Of a DNA stretch of 28,221 nt, positions 1-7,147 are shown piece after piece. Location: positions 1-28,221 of the forward strand of contig JAEOTW010000175.1 of NCBI GenBank assembly GCA_016839655.1. Reading direction: 5' to 3'. Numbering within the stretch: the stretch's first letter is position 1; each line of letters opens with the position of its first letter. Made by a program: the position numbers and the translations under genes. The stretch comes from Promethearchaeota archaeon. GTDB taxonomy: Archaea; Asgardarchaeota; Lokiarchaeia; Sigynarchaeales; SOKP01. Below the pieces are notes generated by a model. That model ran no database searches, was not told where the DNA came from, and saw nothing but the letters and a program-made list of their open reading frames with translations.

Positions 1-273
1 GGACCAATTCATTTAAATCTGAGTAAGAGGACCGCGGCAATAATCTCGTTTATCTCAGTTTTAATAGCGGGATTTTCTTTGGTTTATACATTATTTTCTT
101 GGGATCCTACCTCAAGTTTCATAAATTTTGTCAGTGGATTTGCTCCTGGTTTGGGTTCGATTATTTTTATTGTAATATTTCTAGTTACCCTATTTAAAGA
201 GGGTATATATCCACTTAAAGAGAAAATTAGTGCCTTTTTAAACTTCGATCAAGCGGGAATATTGATAAAGTAG
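1..273 (+). CDS. C-terminal part of a membrane protein (partial)
   Basis: The frame is open from the first base of the window to the TAG at 271-273, giving about 90 codons, so the true start lies upstream of the window. Two strongly hydrophobic stretches are visible, about residues 13-32 and 48-68 of the visible part, separated by a short polar loop and followed by a charged tail (KEGIYPLKEKI). This looks like the last two membrane helices of a multi-pass protein. A TTG at 79 could be an internal start but falls inside the first hydrophobic segment, so it is unlikely to be the real one. The family cannot be named from this fragment. Confidence 0.6.
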   Translation, partial: GPIHLNLSKRTAAIISFISVLIAGFSLVYTLFSWDPTSSFINFVSGFAPGLGSIIFIVIFLVTLFKEGIYPLKEKISAFLNFDQAGILIK

Positions 274-299
274 GATTATCTTTTTTATTCTACATTTTT

Positions 300-1202
300 T
301 TATTTATTAATAGGTTTTAACTCATTCCAAAATTTCTTTTTTGGTTGACTAAATTCTTTTTGTTTTACCTTCACAAAGTAAAGATCTCGTTTAGCTATAA
401 CAGGATAATCTTTAATTTTTAAGGTTTTAATTAAACCAGCTGACTCAGCTTTTTTAGCCATGATTTCGCTCATAATACCAATATAATTAGATTCACTAAC
501 TGTTGAAATGATTGAGTCATTATCATTTATTTCTAATTCAATGTCCAATTCTTTATAAATGGGAAATTGTTCTTCAAATGTATATCTCGTTCCAGATCCT
601 TTTTCTCTCCATACAAATGGATAATTAGTAAGATCATCAAACTTTATAGTATCTATATCATTTTTTACTAATTCATGGTTGGGTGAACATATGAATTTAA
701 ATTCATCTTCTCCTAATTTGATATAATCAAAATCCTTCTCCTTGAACCCCATAAAACTACCTATTCCTGCGAAATCAACCATCTCATTTTTTAAAAACTC
801 AAGAGACTTTTGGGAATTATTAATTAATATTTTGAAATTTAAATTAGGATTATTGTTTCTAAAATCAGCTATATATTTTGGTAATATATGAGAACCAGGA
901 ATGGTTGAAGCAGAAATAGTTATAACTTCTTCTAGTTTATCACTAAATTTGGAGATTTCGGATCTACAAATATCATAGATCTCAATAATTTTCTGAGCAT
1001 ATTCAAGTAAGACTTTTCCCGCTTTTGTTAACTCAAACTTCTTGGTAGTTCTATTAATGAGCACAATATCTCCAAACTCTTTTTCTAACTGAGAGATTTG
1101 ATGCGATAGGGTGCTTTGTGATATTGGAAGCTCACTTGCTAATTTTGAGAAACTTTTATATTGAGTTAATTTAATGAAGTTTCTCAAATAACTAAGATTC
1201 AT
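300..1202 (-). CDS. LysR-family transcriptional regulator
   Basis: A 300-residue protein of normal LysR length. Residues 1-60 form the winged helix-turn-helix (YLRNFIKLTQYKSFSKLA, then SQSTLSHQISQLEKEFG), and from about residue 90 there is a periplasmic-binding-like effector domain opening with ISASTIPGSHILPKYI, the form seen in CysL-like and selenium-metabolism-associated LysR proteins. The start is supported by an AAGGAGA ribosome site about nine bases upstream of the ATG. The gene is divergent from the DsrE-TusA pair, with a LysR-type palindrome between them, so those genes are its probable targets. The effector is unknown; a sulfur or selenium compound is a guess from the neighbours. Confidence 0.93.
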   Translation of the reverse strand: MNLSYLRNFIKLTQYKSFSKLASELPISQSTLSHQISQLEKEFGDIVLINRTTKKFELTKAGKVLLEYAQKIIEIYDICRSEISKFSDKLEEVITISASTIPGSHILPKYIADFRNNNPNLNFKILINNSQKSLEFLKNEMVDFAGIGSFMGFKEKDFDYIKLGEDEFKFICSPNHELVKNDIDTIKFDDLTNYPFVWREKGSGTRYTFEEQFPIYKELDIELEINDNDSIISTVSESNYIGIMSEIMAKKAESAGLIKTLKIKDYPVIAKRDLYFVKVKQKEFSQPKKKFWNELKPINK

Positions 1203-1267
1203 TTTAATATTCTCCTTAAAGACCTTAATTTCTAATTAAATTAAAAGGTAATTAGAGTATATTTATT

Positions 1268-1284
1268 TATCGATATTTTTGATA
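1268..1284. promoter_or_regulatory. Candidate LysR-binding palindrome
   Basis: The sequence TATC-N9-GATA lies between the divergent LysR gene and the DsrE gene and contains the T-N11-A arrangement typical of LysR sites (T1270, A1282). It is AT-rich and could occur by chance, but the position is where an autoregulatory LysR site is expected. Confidence 0.4.
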
Positions 1285-1366
1285 GAATCTTACAAGAAAA
1301 TTAATAAATCATCTAGTGTTTATGTAATTACACAACATCTTGATTTTACTTATAGTGAAAAATTTT

Positions 1367-1726
1367 ATGACTGAAAAAAGAAAGACATTTACATTAATCA
1401 TAGGAGATGGTGCTTACACTAGTGAACGTCCATTTACTATGTTAAGATTTGCATATACAGCACTTTTAGATGAACATAAAGTCAATATTTTTCTAGTAGA
1501 AAATGGAATTTTTATTGGGAAAAAAAATCAAGATCCTACTACGTTTGATAATGTAGGAAAGTGGATGTCGGATGTAATTTCAGAAGGGGGAAATGTGAAA
1601 GCTTGTGGTGTTTGCATGAGAGCACGTGGTTTATCTGAAGAAGAATTAATAGATGGAATTGAAAAAACTTCAATGAATGGTCTTTTAGAAATGTGTGTAG
1701 AAGCTGATAATGTAATTTTCAGTTAA
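1367..1726 (+). CDS. DsrE/DsrF-family sulfur-relay protein
   Basis: About 119 residues from the ATG at 1367; an upstream in-frame TTG at 1340 would add nine residues that do not look like the family. The protein begins with the DsrE-type strand (FTLIIGDGAYTSERPFTMLR) and carries the active-cysteine segment CGVCMRARGL near residue 85, followed by an acidic helix. DsrE-like proteins accept or pass on persulfide sulfur, usually together with TusA. The tusA-like gene follows after 23 bases, so the two are probably cotranscribed. In many genomes the two domains are fused as YedF, linked to selenium metabolism; here they are separate genes in the order DsrE then TusA. Confidence 0.88.
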   Translation: MTEKRKTFTLIIGDGAYTSERPFTMLRFAYTALLDEHKVNIFLVENGIFIGKKNQDPTTFDNVGKWMSDVISEGGNVKACGVCMRARGLSEEELIDGIEKTSMNGLLEMCVEADNVIFS

Positions 1727-1749
1727 TAACGATTAATAGTTAGATTAAA

Positions 1750-1977
1750 ATGACAAATTCGCGTAAATTAAATTGTTCCGGGCTTGTTTGTCCAATGCCA
1801 GTAGCCAAGACAAAGAGAATATTACTGGAGATGGAGAGTGGAGATACTCTTGAAGTAATTGGTGATTATGGAGAAGCAGGAGAAAATATCAAACGATATT
1901 TAGATAGGATAGAAGATAAAATATTGGAATATAAAACAGAAGGAGAAAATTTTTATATAAAAATAGAGAAAGCATAA
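1750..1977 (+). CDS. tusA: TusA/SirA-family sulfur carrier protein
   Basis: A 75-residue protein matching the whole TusA fold. The hallmark LNCSGLVCPMPVAKTKRIL sits at residues 7-25 with the CPMP active cysteine at C14, followed by the usual glycine-acid segment (GDYGEAGENIKRYLD). TusA carries persulfide sulfur on this cysteine, for tRNA thiolation, molybdenum cofactor or other sulfur transfer. It stands just behind a DsrE-like gene and opposite a LysR regulator. Archaeal TusA targets are mostly unproven, so the downstream acceptor is not assigned. Confidence 0.92.
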   Translation: MTNSRKLNCSGLVCPMPVAKTKRILLEMESGDTLEVIGDYGEAGENIKRYLDRIEDKILEYKTEGENFYIKIEKA

Positions 1978-2113
1978 ATTTTCAATGGTTTTTTTCCTTT
2001 TTCATTTACTTTATTTTTTGGAAATGATCTATTTAGAGTTATTTTAATTTCAACTAGAAAATAGTTGAAGCTGATCGAAAAACATTAAAAATTAGAATCT
2101 ATACCTTTGCATT

Positions 2114-2608
2114 ATGGATAAAGACGATTTAAAAGAGCTTTTAATCAAATGTTGGATGACTCATGATGGTATGTGGTTTTATCATTGTCTTAAAGAGTGT
2201 GGTATGGAGAAGACGAACAAAATAAATAAATCTGCTGTTAGATCATTGGCAAGTATTGAAATAAAAAGAATAATAAAAGCGTTTAAAATAAAAAATATTA
2301 CATCCTTCAATGATTTGAAGTTTCTTTTTGAAAAAGCATTAAATACATTTAAAGCAGATTTTATGGTCTTAAGCTTTCATTTTCCAAATTTTAACCAGCT
2401 TCACTGTGAAATGCATAAATGTTGGGCTTATGAGGGAATAAATCGAATTGGAGTAATTGAAGAATATGAATGCGCAATTTATGAAAGGATTGAAGGATGG
2501 TTTGAAACTCTTGAGATTAAGTATGATGTCAAGCCAAATATAGAAGGATGTTTGATGCATAGAAATGGAAAATGTGTAAGAGTCTTTAATTTCTATTTTG
2601 AGAACTAA
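2114..2608 (+). CDS. DUF6125-like cysteine-containing protein (copy 1)
   Basis: A 164-residue soluble protein. It starts with a segment of the form CW-(x)2-HDGMWF near residue 13, has a helical middle, and ends in a cysteine-bearing half (C-A-I-Y-E-R-I-EGW, then C-V-R-V-F-NFYF). This agrees with my memory of the DUF6125 family in anaerobic archaea and bacteria, whose function is unknown. The next gene is a diverged paralogue sharing the CW..HDG.WF segment, the C...R.EGW segment and the final C-F-F pattern. The shared cysteines and histidine could bind a metal or ligand, which is inference. The A/T-rich 5' region has no clear ribosome site, as in leaderless archaeal transcripts. Confidence 0.8.
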   Translation: MDKDDLKELLIKCWMTHDGMWFYHCLKECGMEKTNKINKSAVRSLASIEIKRIIKAFKIKNITSFNDLKFLFEKALNTFKADFMVLSFHFPNFNQLHCEMHKCWAYEGINRIGVIEEYECAIYERIEGWFETLEIKYDVKPNIEGCLMHRNGKCVRVFNFYFEN

Positions 2609-2621
2609 TATATAATATGAG

Positions 2622-3146
2622 ATGAATAGACTGGAGATAGTGGCAAAAGATAAATATACTATTCCAATTGAAACTCAAAAATTTATCTTACAAATGTGTT
2701 GGGCCCAACATGATGGTCAATGGTTTTTAAAATTAAAGAAAAAGTATGGAATTAAAGAAGCTAATCAATTAAACCAAAATGTGATTCTTTCAATGGGAAA
2801 GATCGAAGCTCGACATATTTTGAACGCTTTGGGTATCAAAAAAGGATCTGTTAAGACTATTCCTGAAATATTTAAAATTATGAATACTCTTATGGAAGTA
2901 GTTATTCCCAAAGTGATGAAATTCAAATTTCTAGTTCATTCAGAATCTGAGGGAATTGCTCTGGTTGAAAAATGTTTTATTTGGAAGGAAGTAGAAAAAT
3001 CTAAAGATCCTTCAGAATACAATTGTGCCTGCAATTTCAGACATGAAGGTTGGTTAGAGGCAATGGGGGTGAAAGGAGAAATATTGCCTATGCAGAGAAT
3101 CTCGAATGGAGATAAAACCTGCAAGTTTAAATTTACTTTAAAATAA
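2622..3146 (+). CDS. DUF6125-like cysteine-containing protein (copy 2)
   Basis: A 174-residue paralogue of the preceding gene, 13 bases downstream and on the same strand. Shared landmarks are MCWAQHDGQWF near residue 25, a helical core with a conserved (I/M)-x-K/S-IEAR-like helix, EYNCACNFRHEGWLEAMG near residue 132, and the C-terminal TCKFKFTL. The N-terminal part is slightly longer than in copy 1. The pair probably arose by tandem duplication and is likely cotranscribed. Whether they form a heterodimer is open. No signal peptide or membrane segment is present. Function unknown. Confidence 0.78.
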   Translation: MNRLEIVAKDKYTIPIETQKFILQMCWAQHDGQWFLKLKKKYGIKEANQLNQNVILSMGKIEARHILNALGIKKGSVKTIPEIFKIMNTLMEVVIPKVMKFKFLVHSESEGIALVEKCFIWKEVEKSKDPSEYNCACNFRHEGWLEAMGVKGEILPMQRISNGDKTCKFKFTLK

Positions 3147-3206
3147 GATCTTAAATGGAGAAAATTTAACCAACAATAAACATTTCATTCCAATTCTTCT
3201 TAACTT

Positions 3207-3695
3207 ATGAACAAAAATTATATAATTCGTAAAGCTCGACCTAAGGATGCAAAAAGAATCCATAAAATACTATTAGCTGCATTTAAAGAATTTCGTAAAT
3301 ATTATACCAATGAAGGTTTTAATGATACTGTGATGTCTGAAGAAGCTGTTTTAGTACGCATGAAGGAAATGACTATTTATGTAGCAGTTAATAAAGATAA
3401 TAATTTAATCGGAACAATAGGATGGCAGAAAATAGGCTATGAAGAAGGACATGTTCGTGGAATGGCAGTGCATCCTAATTGGTAAGGTAAGATAAGCCCC
3501 GCAACTAATCTATTACAGACTGTTGAGAATGATGCTATTAAAAGAAAGTGTTTATTTCTAACTTTAGACACAACAGCGGTATTAAAAAGAGCGGCAAACT
3601 TTTATAAAAAACATGGTTTTGAATTAACAGGTAGGATGGGTGATTTTTTTGGCTCAAAAATATATCAATATATCAAATATCTTAATAAAGGATAA
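3207..3695 (+). pseudogene. GNAT-family N-acetyltransferase interrupted by an in-frame TAA
   Basis: Reading from the ATG at 3207, the frame encodes the N-terminal half of a GNAT acetyltransferase (IIRKARPKDAKRIHKIL, then IGTIGWQK and HVRGMAVHPNW) and stops at TAA 3483-3485. The same frame then continues without another stop to TAA 3693-3695, encoding the rest of the domain: GKISPATNLLQTVENDA, RAANFYKKHGFELTG and a C-terminal strand. Full length would be 162 codons, normal for the family. The stop falls at the acetyl-CoA-binding loop, where families usually have (Q/R)-x-G-x-G/A. One substitution (for example CAA to TAA) explains it. It is either a young pseudogene, a sequencing error, or a gene read through at low level. 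Confidence 0.85.
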
Positions 3696-3803
3696 CAATA
3701 CTGATCTTTCTCAATTTTGCTCTGAATGTTTTATATTTTTTTTATAGTCATCAATACTCACGCAGATTCCACAATTTCTATTTTTTAATCAAAATAGTCA
3801 AAT

Positions 3804-4601
3804 TTATCTATCAATTTGCTTTTTTCGGCATCGAATGATCAAAAAATAAGGAATTATCTGGCTATCAGATTCTTCTGGATGTTTTTTTAGTGTTTCGACA
3901 TCAGCATAAGGTTCACAAAACTCTTCCAAAACGAATCCTGTTTCTATTAGTAAATTTAGCCACTCAGAAAGAGTTCGATCAAATCGTGGAATTCTAAATT
4001 TTCTCATTTTTTCAGTGATCTCTTTTGGAGCAGCACCAAATATCCATTCTTCAATTTCTTCTGTTGATTTTTTAAAATAGTTCTCTACAATCAATCCAGT
4101 CCTTTTACCTTCTTGATTCTTTACCCATTGAGTATCTGAAATTGAAAAACATGGATGGGTAATAGAAAATTGAAAGAATCCCCTAGGCTTTATAACTCTA
4201 AAGGCTTCTAACAATGCTTTTTTATGGTCAGCTATGTCCATTATACTCATTGTTGCTATTGCAAAATCAAACTTATTATCTGGAAACGGAAGATTTGTAG
4301 CACTGGCAATTTTATATCCAATTCCTAATGGTTGTTTTTGTTCAGTTTCTTTAGCATATTTTATAAATACTTCGGATATATCAATAGCCATCATTTTGGC
4401 TCCTTTCTTAGCAGCTATCCTGGTATTATATCCTTCTCCACATCCAATATCTAAACCATTTAGATGTAAAATTTCAGGAAGCATATTGAAAAAAGCAGGA
4501 GAATTTATTAAGTCCCTACAACGATCGTATCCCAATCTAGAGAGTTTTACCCAATTTTCCGCATTTTTATCCCAAAATTTACCAACTTCTTTATCATCCA
4601 A
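3804..4601 (-). CDS. SAM-dependent methyltransferase (class I)
   Basis: A 265-residue protein of the Methyltransf_11/UbiE-like class. Motif I is LDIGCGEGYNTRIAAKKGA at about residues 50-68, followed by the acidic SAM ribose contact in MMAIDIS, then SATNLPFPDNKFDFAIATMS and the post-motif RVIKPRGFFQFSITHP. The start is a TTG with AAAGGT about eight bases upstream. The substrate cannot be read from the sequence; the C-terminal region after residue 150 resembles methyltransferases annotated as acting on small molecules. Its downstream neighbour is the broken acetyltransferase on the opposite strand. Confidence 0.88.
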   Translation of the reverse strand: MDDKEVGKFWDKNAENWVKLSRLGYDRCRDLINSPAFFNMLPEILHLNGLDIGCGEGYNTRIAAKKGAKMMAIDISEVFIKYAKETEQKQPLGIGYKIASATNLPFPDNKFDFAIATMSIMDIADHKKALLEAFRVIKPRGFFQFSITHPCFSISDTQWVKNQEGKRTGLIVENYFKKSTEEIEEWIFGAAPKEITEKMRKFRIPRFDRTLSEWLNLLIETGFVLEEFCEPYADVETLKKHPEESDSQIIPYFLIIRCRKKQIDR

Positions 4602-4731
4602 ATGAGTTTACCTTTTTAGCATGCATATATTATACTATTACTTAATAATTAATCATCTAGATTTTTAAGATTTTGATATTTATTTCTCTTTAAAATCTTA
4701 TAAATCAAAATTTCTTAGAATTATCATAATT

Positions 4732-5058
4732 ATGATTAACGTTACTAAATATGCTGATTTTGAAGGAAATGTAGGAAAACCTGTAACGATAATAGGAAAG
4801 TTAAGCAAAGTAATATGGCAACATCTTACAGCATTTTTTGACTCACATCCATATTTGAATTATTTCGATTTAGATGATGGTTATCAGATTGTAATCTATA
4901 CAAAAGATTCAATTTCTAGTGAAGAAAAACTTGAAATTCATGGCAAACTGATAAAAACTGAAGGTACACGCAAAAATCCGAGATCTAAAATAAATGATGA
5001 ATACTTTGAGTACCAATTGCTTGTAGATTCATGGAAATGCTTAGAAAATGAATCCTAG
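4732..5058 (+). CDS. Small OB-fold-like protein
   Basis: A 108-residue soluble protein. The pattern is that of a small five-stranded OB barrel: KPVTIIGKLSKVIWQHL (strand 1), YFDLDDGYQIVIYTKD (strands 2-3), KLEIHGKLIKTEG (strand 4), then a charged loop and YQLLVDSWKCLE (strand 5). The order matches single-domain OB proteins related to tRNA_anti or replication-protein folds, but no specific family is recognised. It is monocistronic, with its start ATG immediately after an AT-rich leaderless-type region. Ligand (nucleic acid or small molecule) unknown. Confidence 0.65.
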   Translation: MINVTKYADFEGNVGKPVTIIGKLSKVIWQHLTAFFDSHPYLNYFDLDDGYQIVIYTKDSISSEEKLEIHGKLIKTEGTRKNPRSKINDEYFEYQLLVDSWKCLENES

Positions 5059-5070
5059 AAGATTTTTATT

Positions 5071-5745
5071 TTATTTCTCTTCAGATGTTCTTATTATTGG
5101 AAGCCTTTTTTTAAAAAAATATTCACAAATTGAAGAAGAAATTGATATTGCAAATAATGCAATAATTACGCTTGCTATAATAGATAACCCTGTAACATCT
5201 GAGTAAGTTAATTCATAGGGCGTCCAAAAAAGTCTATAAAAGACAAATAAGAGTAATATGATAATGTAAAATCCCATAATTTCTTTAATTTTGGAATAAA
5301 ATCCACTACCCTGCTTTTTCAATATATAATTTAAAAACTCATTATTAATTTGGCAATCTTCAAAAATTATATTTTTGATCTTAAACTTAGTAGAAACACC
5401 AATAATCACAGATTTACAAAAAAAGATTTCTTTAATCAGAGATAGTTTTAAATTAGATATGAAACAATTAGTAATTTCAAATTTCAATGAATTTTTTAAT
5501 ACTAATTTTCCAAATGTACAATTCTTCAAGACAATATTCTTACATGAGTCAAATTGAGCATGTTCAAAATTGCATTCTATAAAAGAAATGTATATAGAAC
5601 ATTTTTTTATTGAAAACGCTTGGCCGAGTATATTAGCATTCTCTATTATAAATGGATCATTTTCTGTGCCTTTACCTTTCCAAATTTGATCATCCGCTAA
5701 ATTCTGTAACCCTTGTTCTGAATAAAATATTATTTCATTTAACAT
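5071..5745 (-). CDS. Beta-helix-like protein with C-terminal membrane anchor
   Basis: A 224-residue protein. It opens with IWKGKGTENDPFIIENA near residues 21-37, a segment common at the start of right-handed beta-helix domains in archaeal surface proteins. Residues 40-140 consist of short repeated strands rich in I/F/N/C (SIKKCSIYISFIECNF, VLKNCTFGKLVLKN, NIIFEDCQI), consistent with about five helical coils. Two transmembrane helices follow at about 155-175 and 183-207, and a basic tail (KKRLPIIRTSEEK). There is no N-terminal signal peptide, so the beta-helix may face the cytoplasm. Convergent with the OB-fold-like gene. Function unknown; a membrane-tethered binding or scaffold role is a guess. 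Confidence 0.7.
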   Translation of the reverse strand: MLNEIIFYSEQGLQNLADDQIWKGKGTENDPFIIENANILGQAFSIKKCSIYISFIECNFEHAQFDSCKNIVLKNCTFGKLVLKNSLKFEITNCFISNLKLSLIKEIFFCKSVIIGVSTKFKIKNIIFEDCQINNEFLNYILKKQGSGFYSKIKEIMGFYIIILLLFVFYRLFWTPYELTYSDVTGLSIIASVIIALFAISISSSICEYFFKKRLPIIRTSEEK

Positions 5746-6061
5746 TTTCAGATAATTTACTCCACAAGGTGCTTTTTAAAACAAAAATAATCGTCTTATT
5801 TTATTAGCATTATTTCTAATTTAAATATACCTCTAATTAAATTTAACAATATTTCATATTGATTTAATTCATGATATCTTGAACTATAATACAAACTGAT
5901 TCAAATTTCTAGGAGATGTTTATAGTCTAAAAATTTTAAATTCAATTAGCTTTTTAATTATAACACATATAACTCATTTTAATTGATATTTCAAGGATTG
6001 CATTTAAATCCGCACTAAATAAAATTTAGTTAGAATATAATGGATAGATATTATTAAAAAT
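5746..6061. other. AT-rich intergenic region with candidate uspA promoter
   Basis: No coding potential was found in this stretch on either strand. It separates the divergent beta-helix gene and uspA and should hold both promoters. A TATA-like TTTAAA at 6003-6008 lies a suitable distance before uspA. It is followed at 6014-6030 by the inverted repeat ACTAAAT-AAA-ATTTAGT, which would lie close to the transcription start and could be an operator. Nothing else stands out. Confidence 0.45.
6014..6030. repeat. Inverted repeat upstream of uspA
   Basis: A perfect 7-base inverted repeat with a 3-base centre (ACTAAAT-AAA-ATTTAGT) sits just downstream of a TATA-like box and about 45 bases before the uspA start. 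It may be an operator overlapping the transcription start, though in such AT-rich sequence chance occurrence is possible. Confidence 0.35.
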
Positions 6062-6526
6062 GTGAGGTGGTTCAAAATTTATAAAAAGATATTAATTGGT
6101 ACAGATGGATCTCATGATGCTAATAATGCAGTTGAACATGCTGCAGAATTTCAAAAAGAATGGAAAAGTAAGATTGTGATATTTCATTCGATTAATCACC
6201 ATAAACTTCCCGTAACAATCAATCCTAACAAGACATTCCCACAGGAAGTTATTGAAAATATTGAAGAATTAAGTATTGAAGCAGGAAAAGAACTATTAAA
6301 AAAATCTGAAAAAGTGTTTGATAAGTCAATTTCACCGGTTGAAACTCGTTTAATTGAAGATTTAAGTCCTGAGGATTATATATTAGAGACAGTGAAAAAA
6401 GAAAATTTTGATCTTGTTCTTCTCGGTAGCAAAGGACATCATTCCAGAGTAAAACATATATTTCAAGGAACTATTTCAGCCCATATCTTAAGAGATATTC
6501 CTTGCGACGTGCTTTTTGTGAAGTAA
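6062..6526 (+). CDS. Universal stress protein (UspA family)
   Basis: A single Usp domain of about 150 residues. It begins with the first strand and ATP-site aspartate (YKKILIGTDGSHDANNAVEHA), and near the end has the nucleotide-binding segment LLGSKGHHSRVKHIFQGTISAHIL, close to the ATP-binding G-x2-G-x9-G-(S/T) pattern but with one extra residue between the second and third glycines, followed by the final strand CDVLFVK. The coordinates use the GTG at 6062. However, a GAGGTGG ribosome site occupies 6064-6070, inside that reading, and points to the ATT at 6077, which would give the family-typical N-terminus M-YKKILIGTDG. Homodimer; role in stress is inferred from the family. Confidence 0.9.
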   Translation: MRWFKIYKKILIGTDGSHDANNAVEHAAEFQKEWKSKIVIFHSINHHKLPVTINPNKTFPQEVIENIEELSIEAGKELLKKSEKVFDKSISPVETRLIEDLSPEDYILETVKKENFDLVLLGSKGHHSRVKHIFQGTISAHILRDIPCDVLFVK

Positions 6527-6681
6527 TAAACTTTTTTATAATTTAAAAATCTTTACTTCCTTTTACTTTACTTTTATAGTGCCTTAGATAAATTTTATTT
6601 GTTTTCTCAAGAAATACACTTAAATTTATTATTTTTTACATGGATATAATAGAAATAAACAATAAGTGAGGTAAAATAATA

Positions 6682-6789
6682 ATGGTAAAAGTTGAATGTT
6701 CGAAATGTGGTAACACATTTGAAGGAAAAACAGAAGCTAAGGCTAAGAAAAAATTAATGAAACATGCGAAAAAACATCATTCTAAATAG
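6682..6789 (+). CDS. 35-residue zinc-finger protein
   Basis: A short reading frame from ATG 6682 to TAG 6787-6789. The protein begins VKVECSKCGNTF and ends in a lysine- and histidine-rich helix (KHAKKHHSK), giving a C-x2-C...H-x3/4-H arrangement able to bind one zinc. A GAGGT ribosome site lies at 6669-6673, eight bases before the ATG, and the codons are well formed, so this is very probably a real gene. It is basic and may bind nucleic acid. It lies alone between uspA and the tautomerase gene; function unknown. Confidence 0.75.
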   Translation: MVKVECSKCGNTFEGKTEAKAKKKLMKHAKKHHSK

Positions 6790-6869
6790 AGTTTTTTTTA
6801 TTTTTTTAAATCGTAGGGATGTATGAAAAAACAATTTTTAATTTTAATTAAAAATTAAGATGCAATATT

Positions 6870-7076
6870 ATGCCAGTAATTCATGTAAATGTGTGGAAAG
6901 GAATTTCCGAAGATAAAGTCAAACAGATAATAGCAGGAATCACTAAAGTTTTTGTCGATATGGATATTCCCGCTCACGCTGTGGAGGTTATAGTCCACGA
7001 AATCCCAAAAACTCATTGGGGTATAGAAGGTAAACCAGCTACTGAATCTCGTCCAGACGCAGAGCCGCCTAAATAA
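6870..7076 (+). CDS. 4-oxalocrotonate tautomerase family protein
   Basis: A 68-residue protein of the small tautomerase (4-OT) family. The initiator methionine is followed by the catalytic Pro-1 (M-PVIHVNVWKGIS), then the amphipathic helix EDKVKQIIAGITKVFVDM and the second strand AVEVIVHEIPKTHWGIEGKPA. Such enzymes form hexamers or dimers of trimers and use the N-terminal proline as base in enol-keto tautomerisation. The substrate here is unknown. There is no obvious operon partner; the next gene (cdhD) is on the opposite strand. Confidence 0.92.
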   Translation: MPVIHVNVWKGISEDKVKQIIAGITKVFVDMDIPAHAVEVIVHEIPKTHWGIEGKPATESRPDAEPPK

Positions 7077-7147
7077 AAATTAAATGTTAACTCAAAAACA
7101 ATAACTATTTATTTTAAAAAAAAGAAAATTAGAAAAAAATTATAGTT

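Noticed and set aside
3483..3485. Programmed recoding (selenocysteine or pyrrolysine) in the GNAT gene
   Set aside because: The stop is TAA, not TGA or TAG, and no recoding element is visible.
4234..4605. 123-residue plus-strand frame opposite the methyltransferase
   Set aside because: It is antisense to conserved methyltransferase motifs and has no independent protein features.
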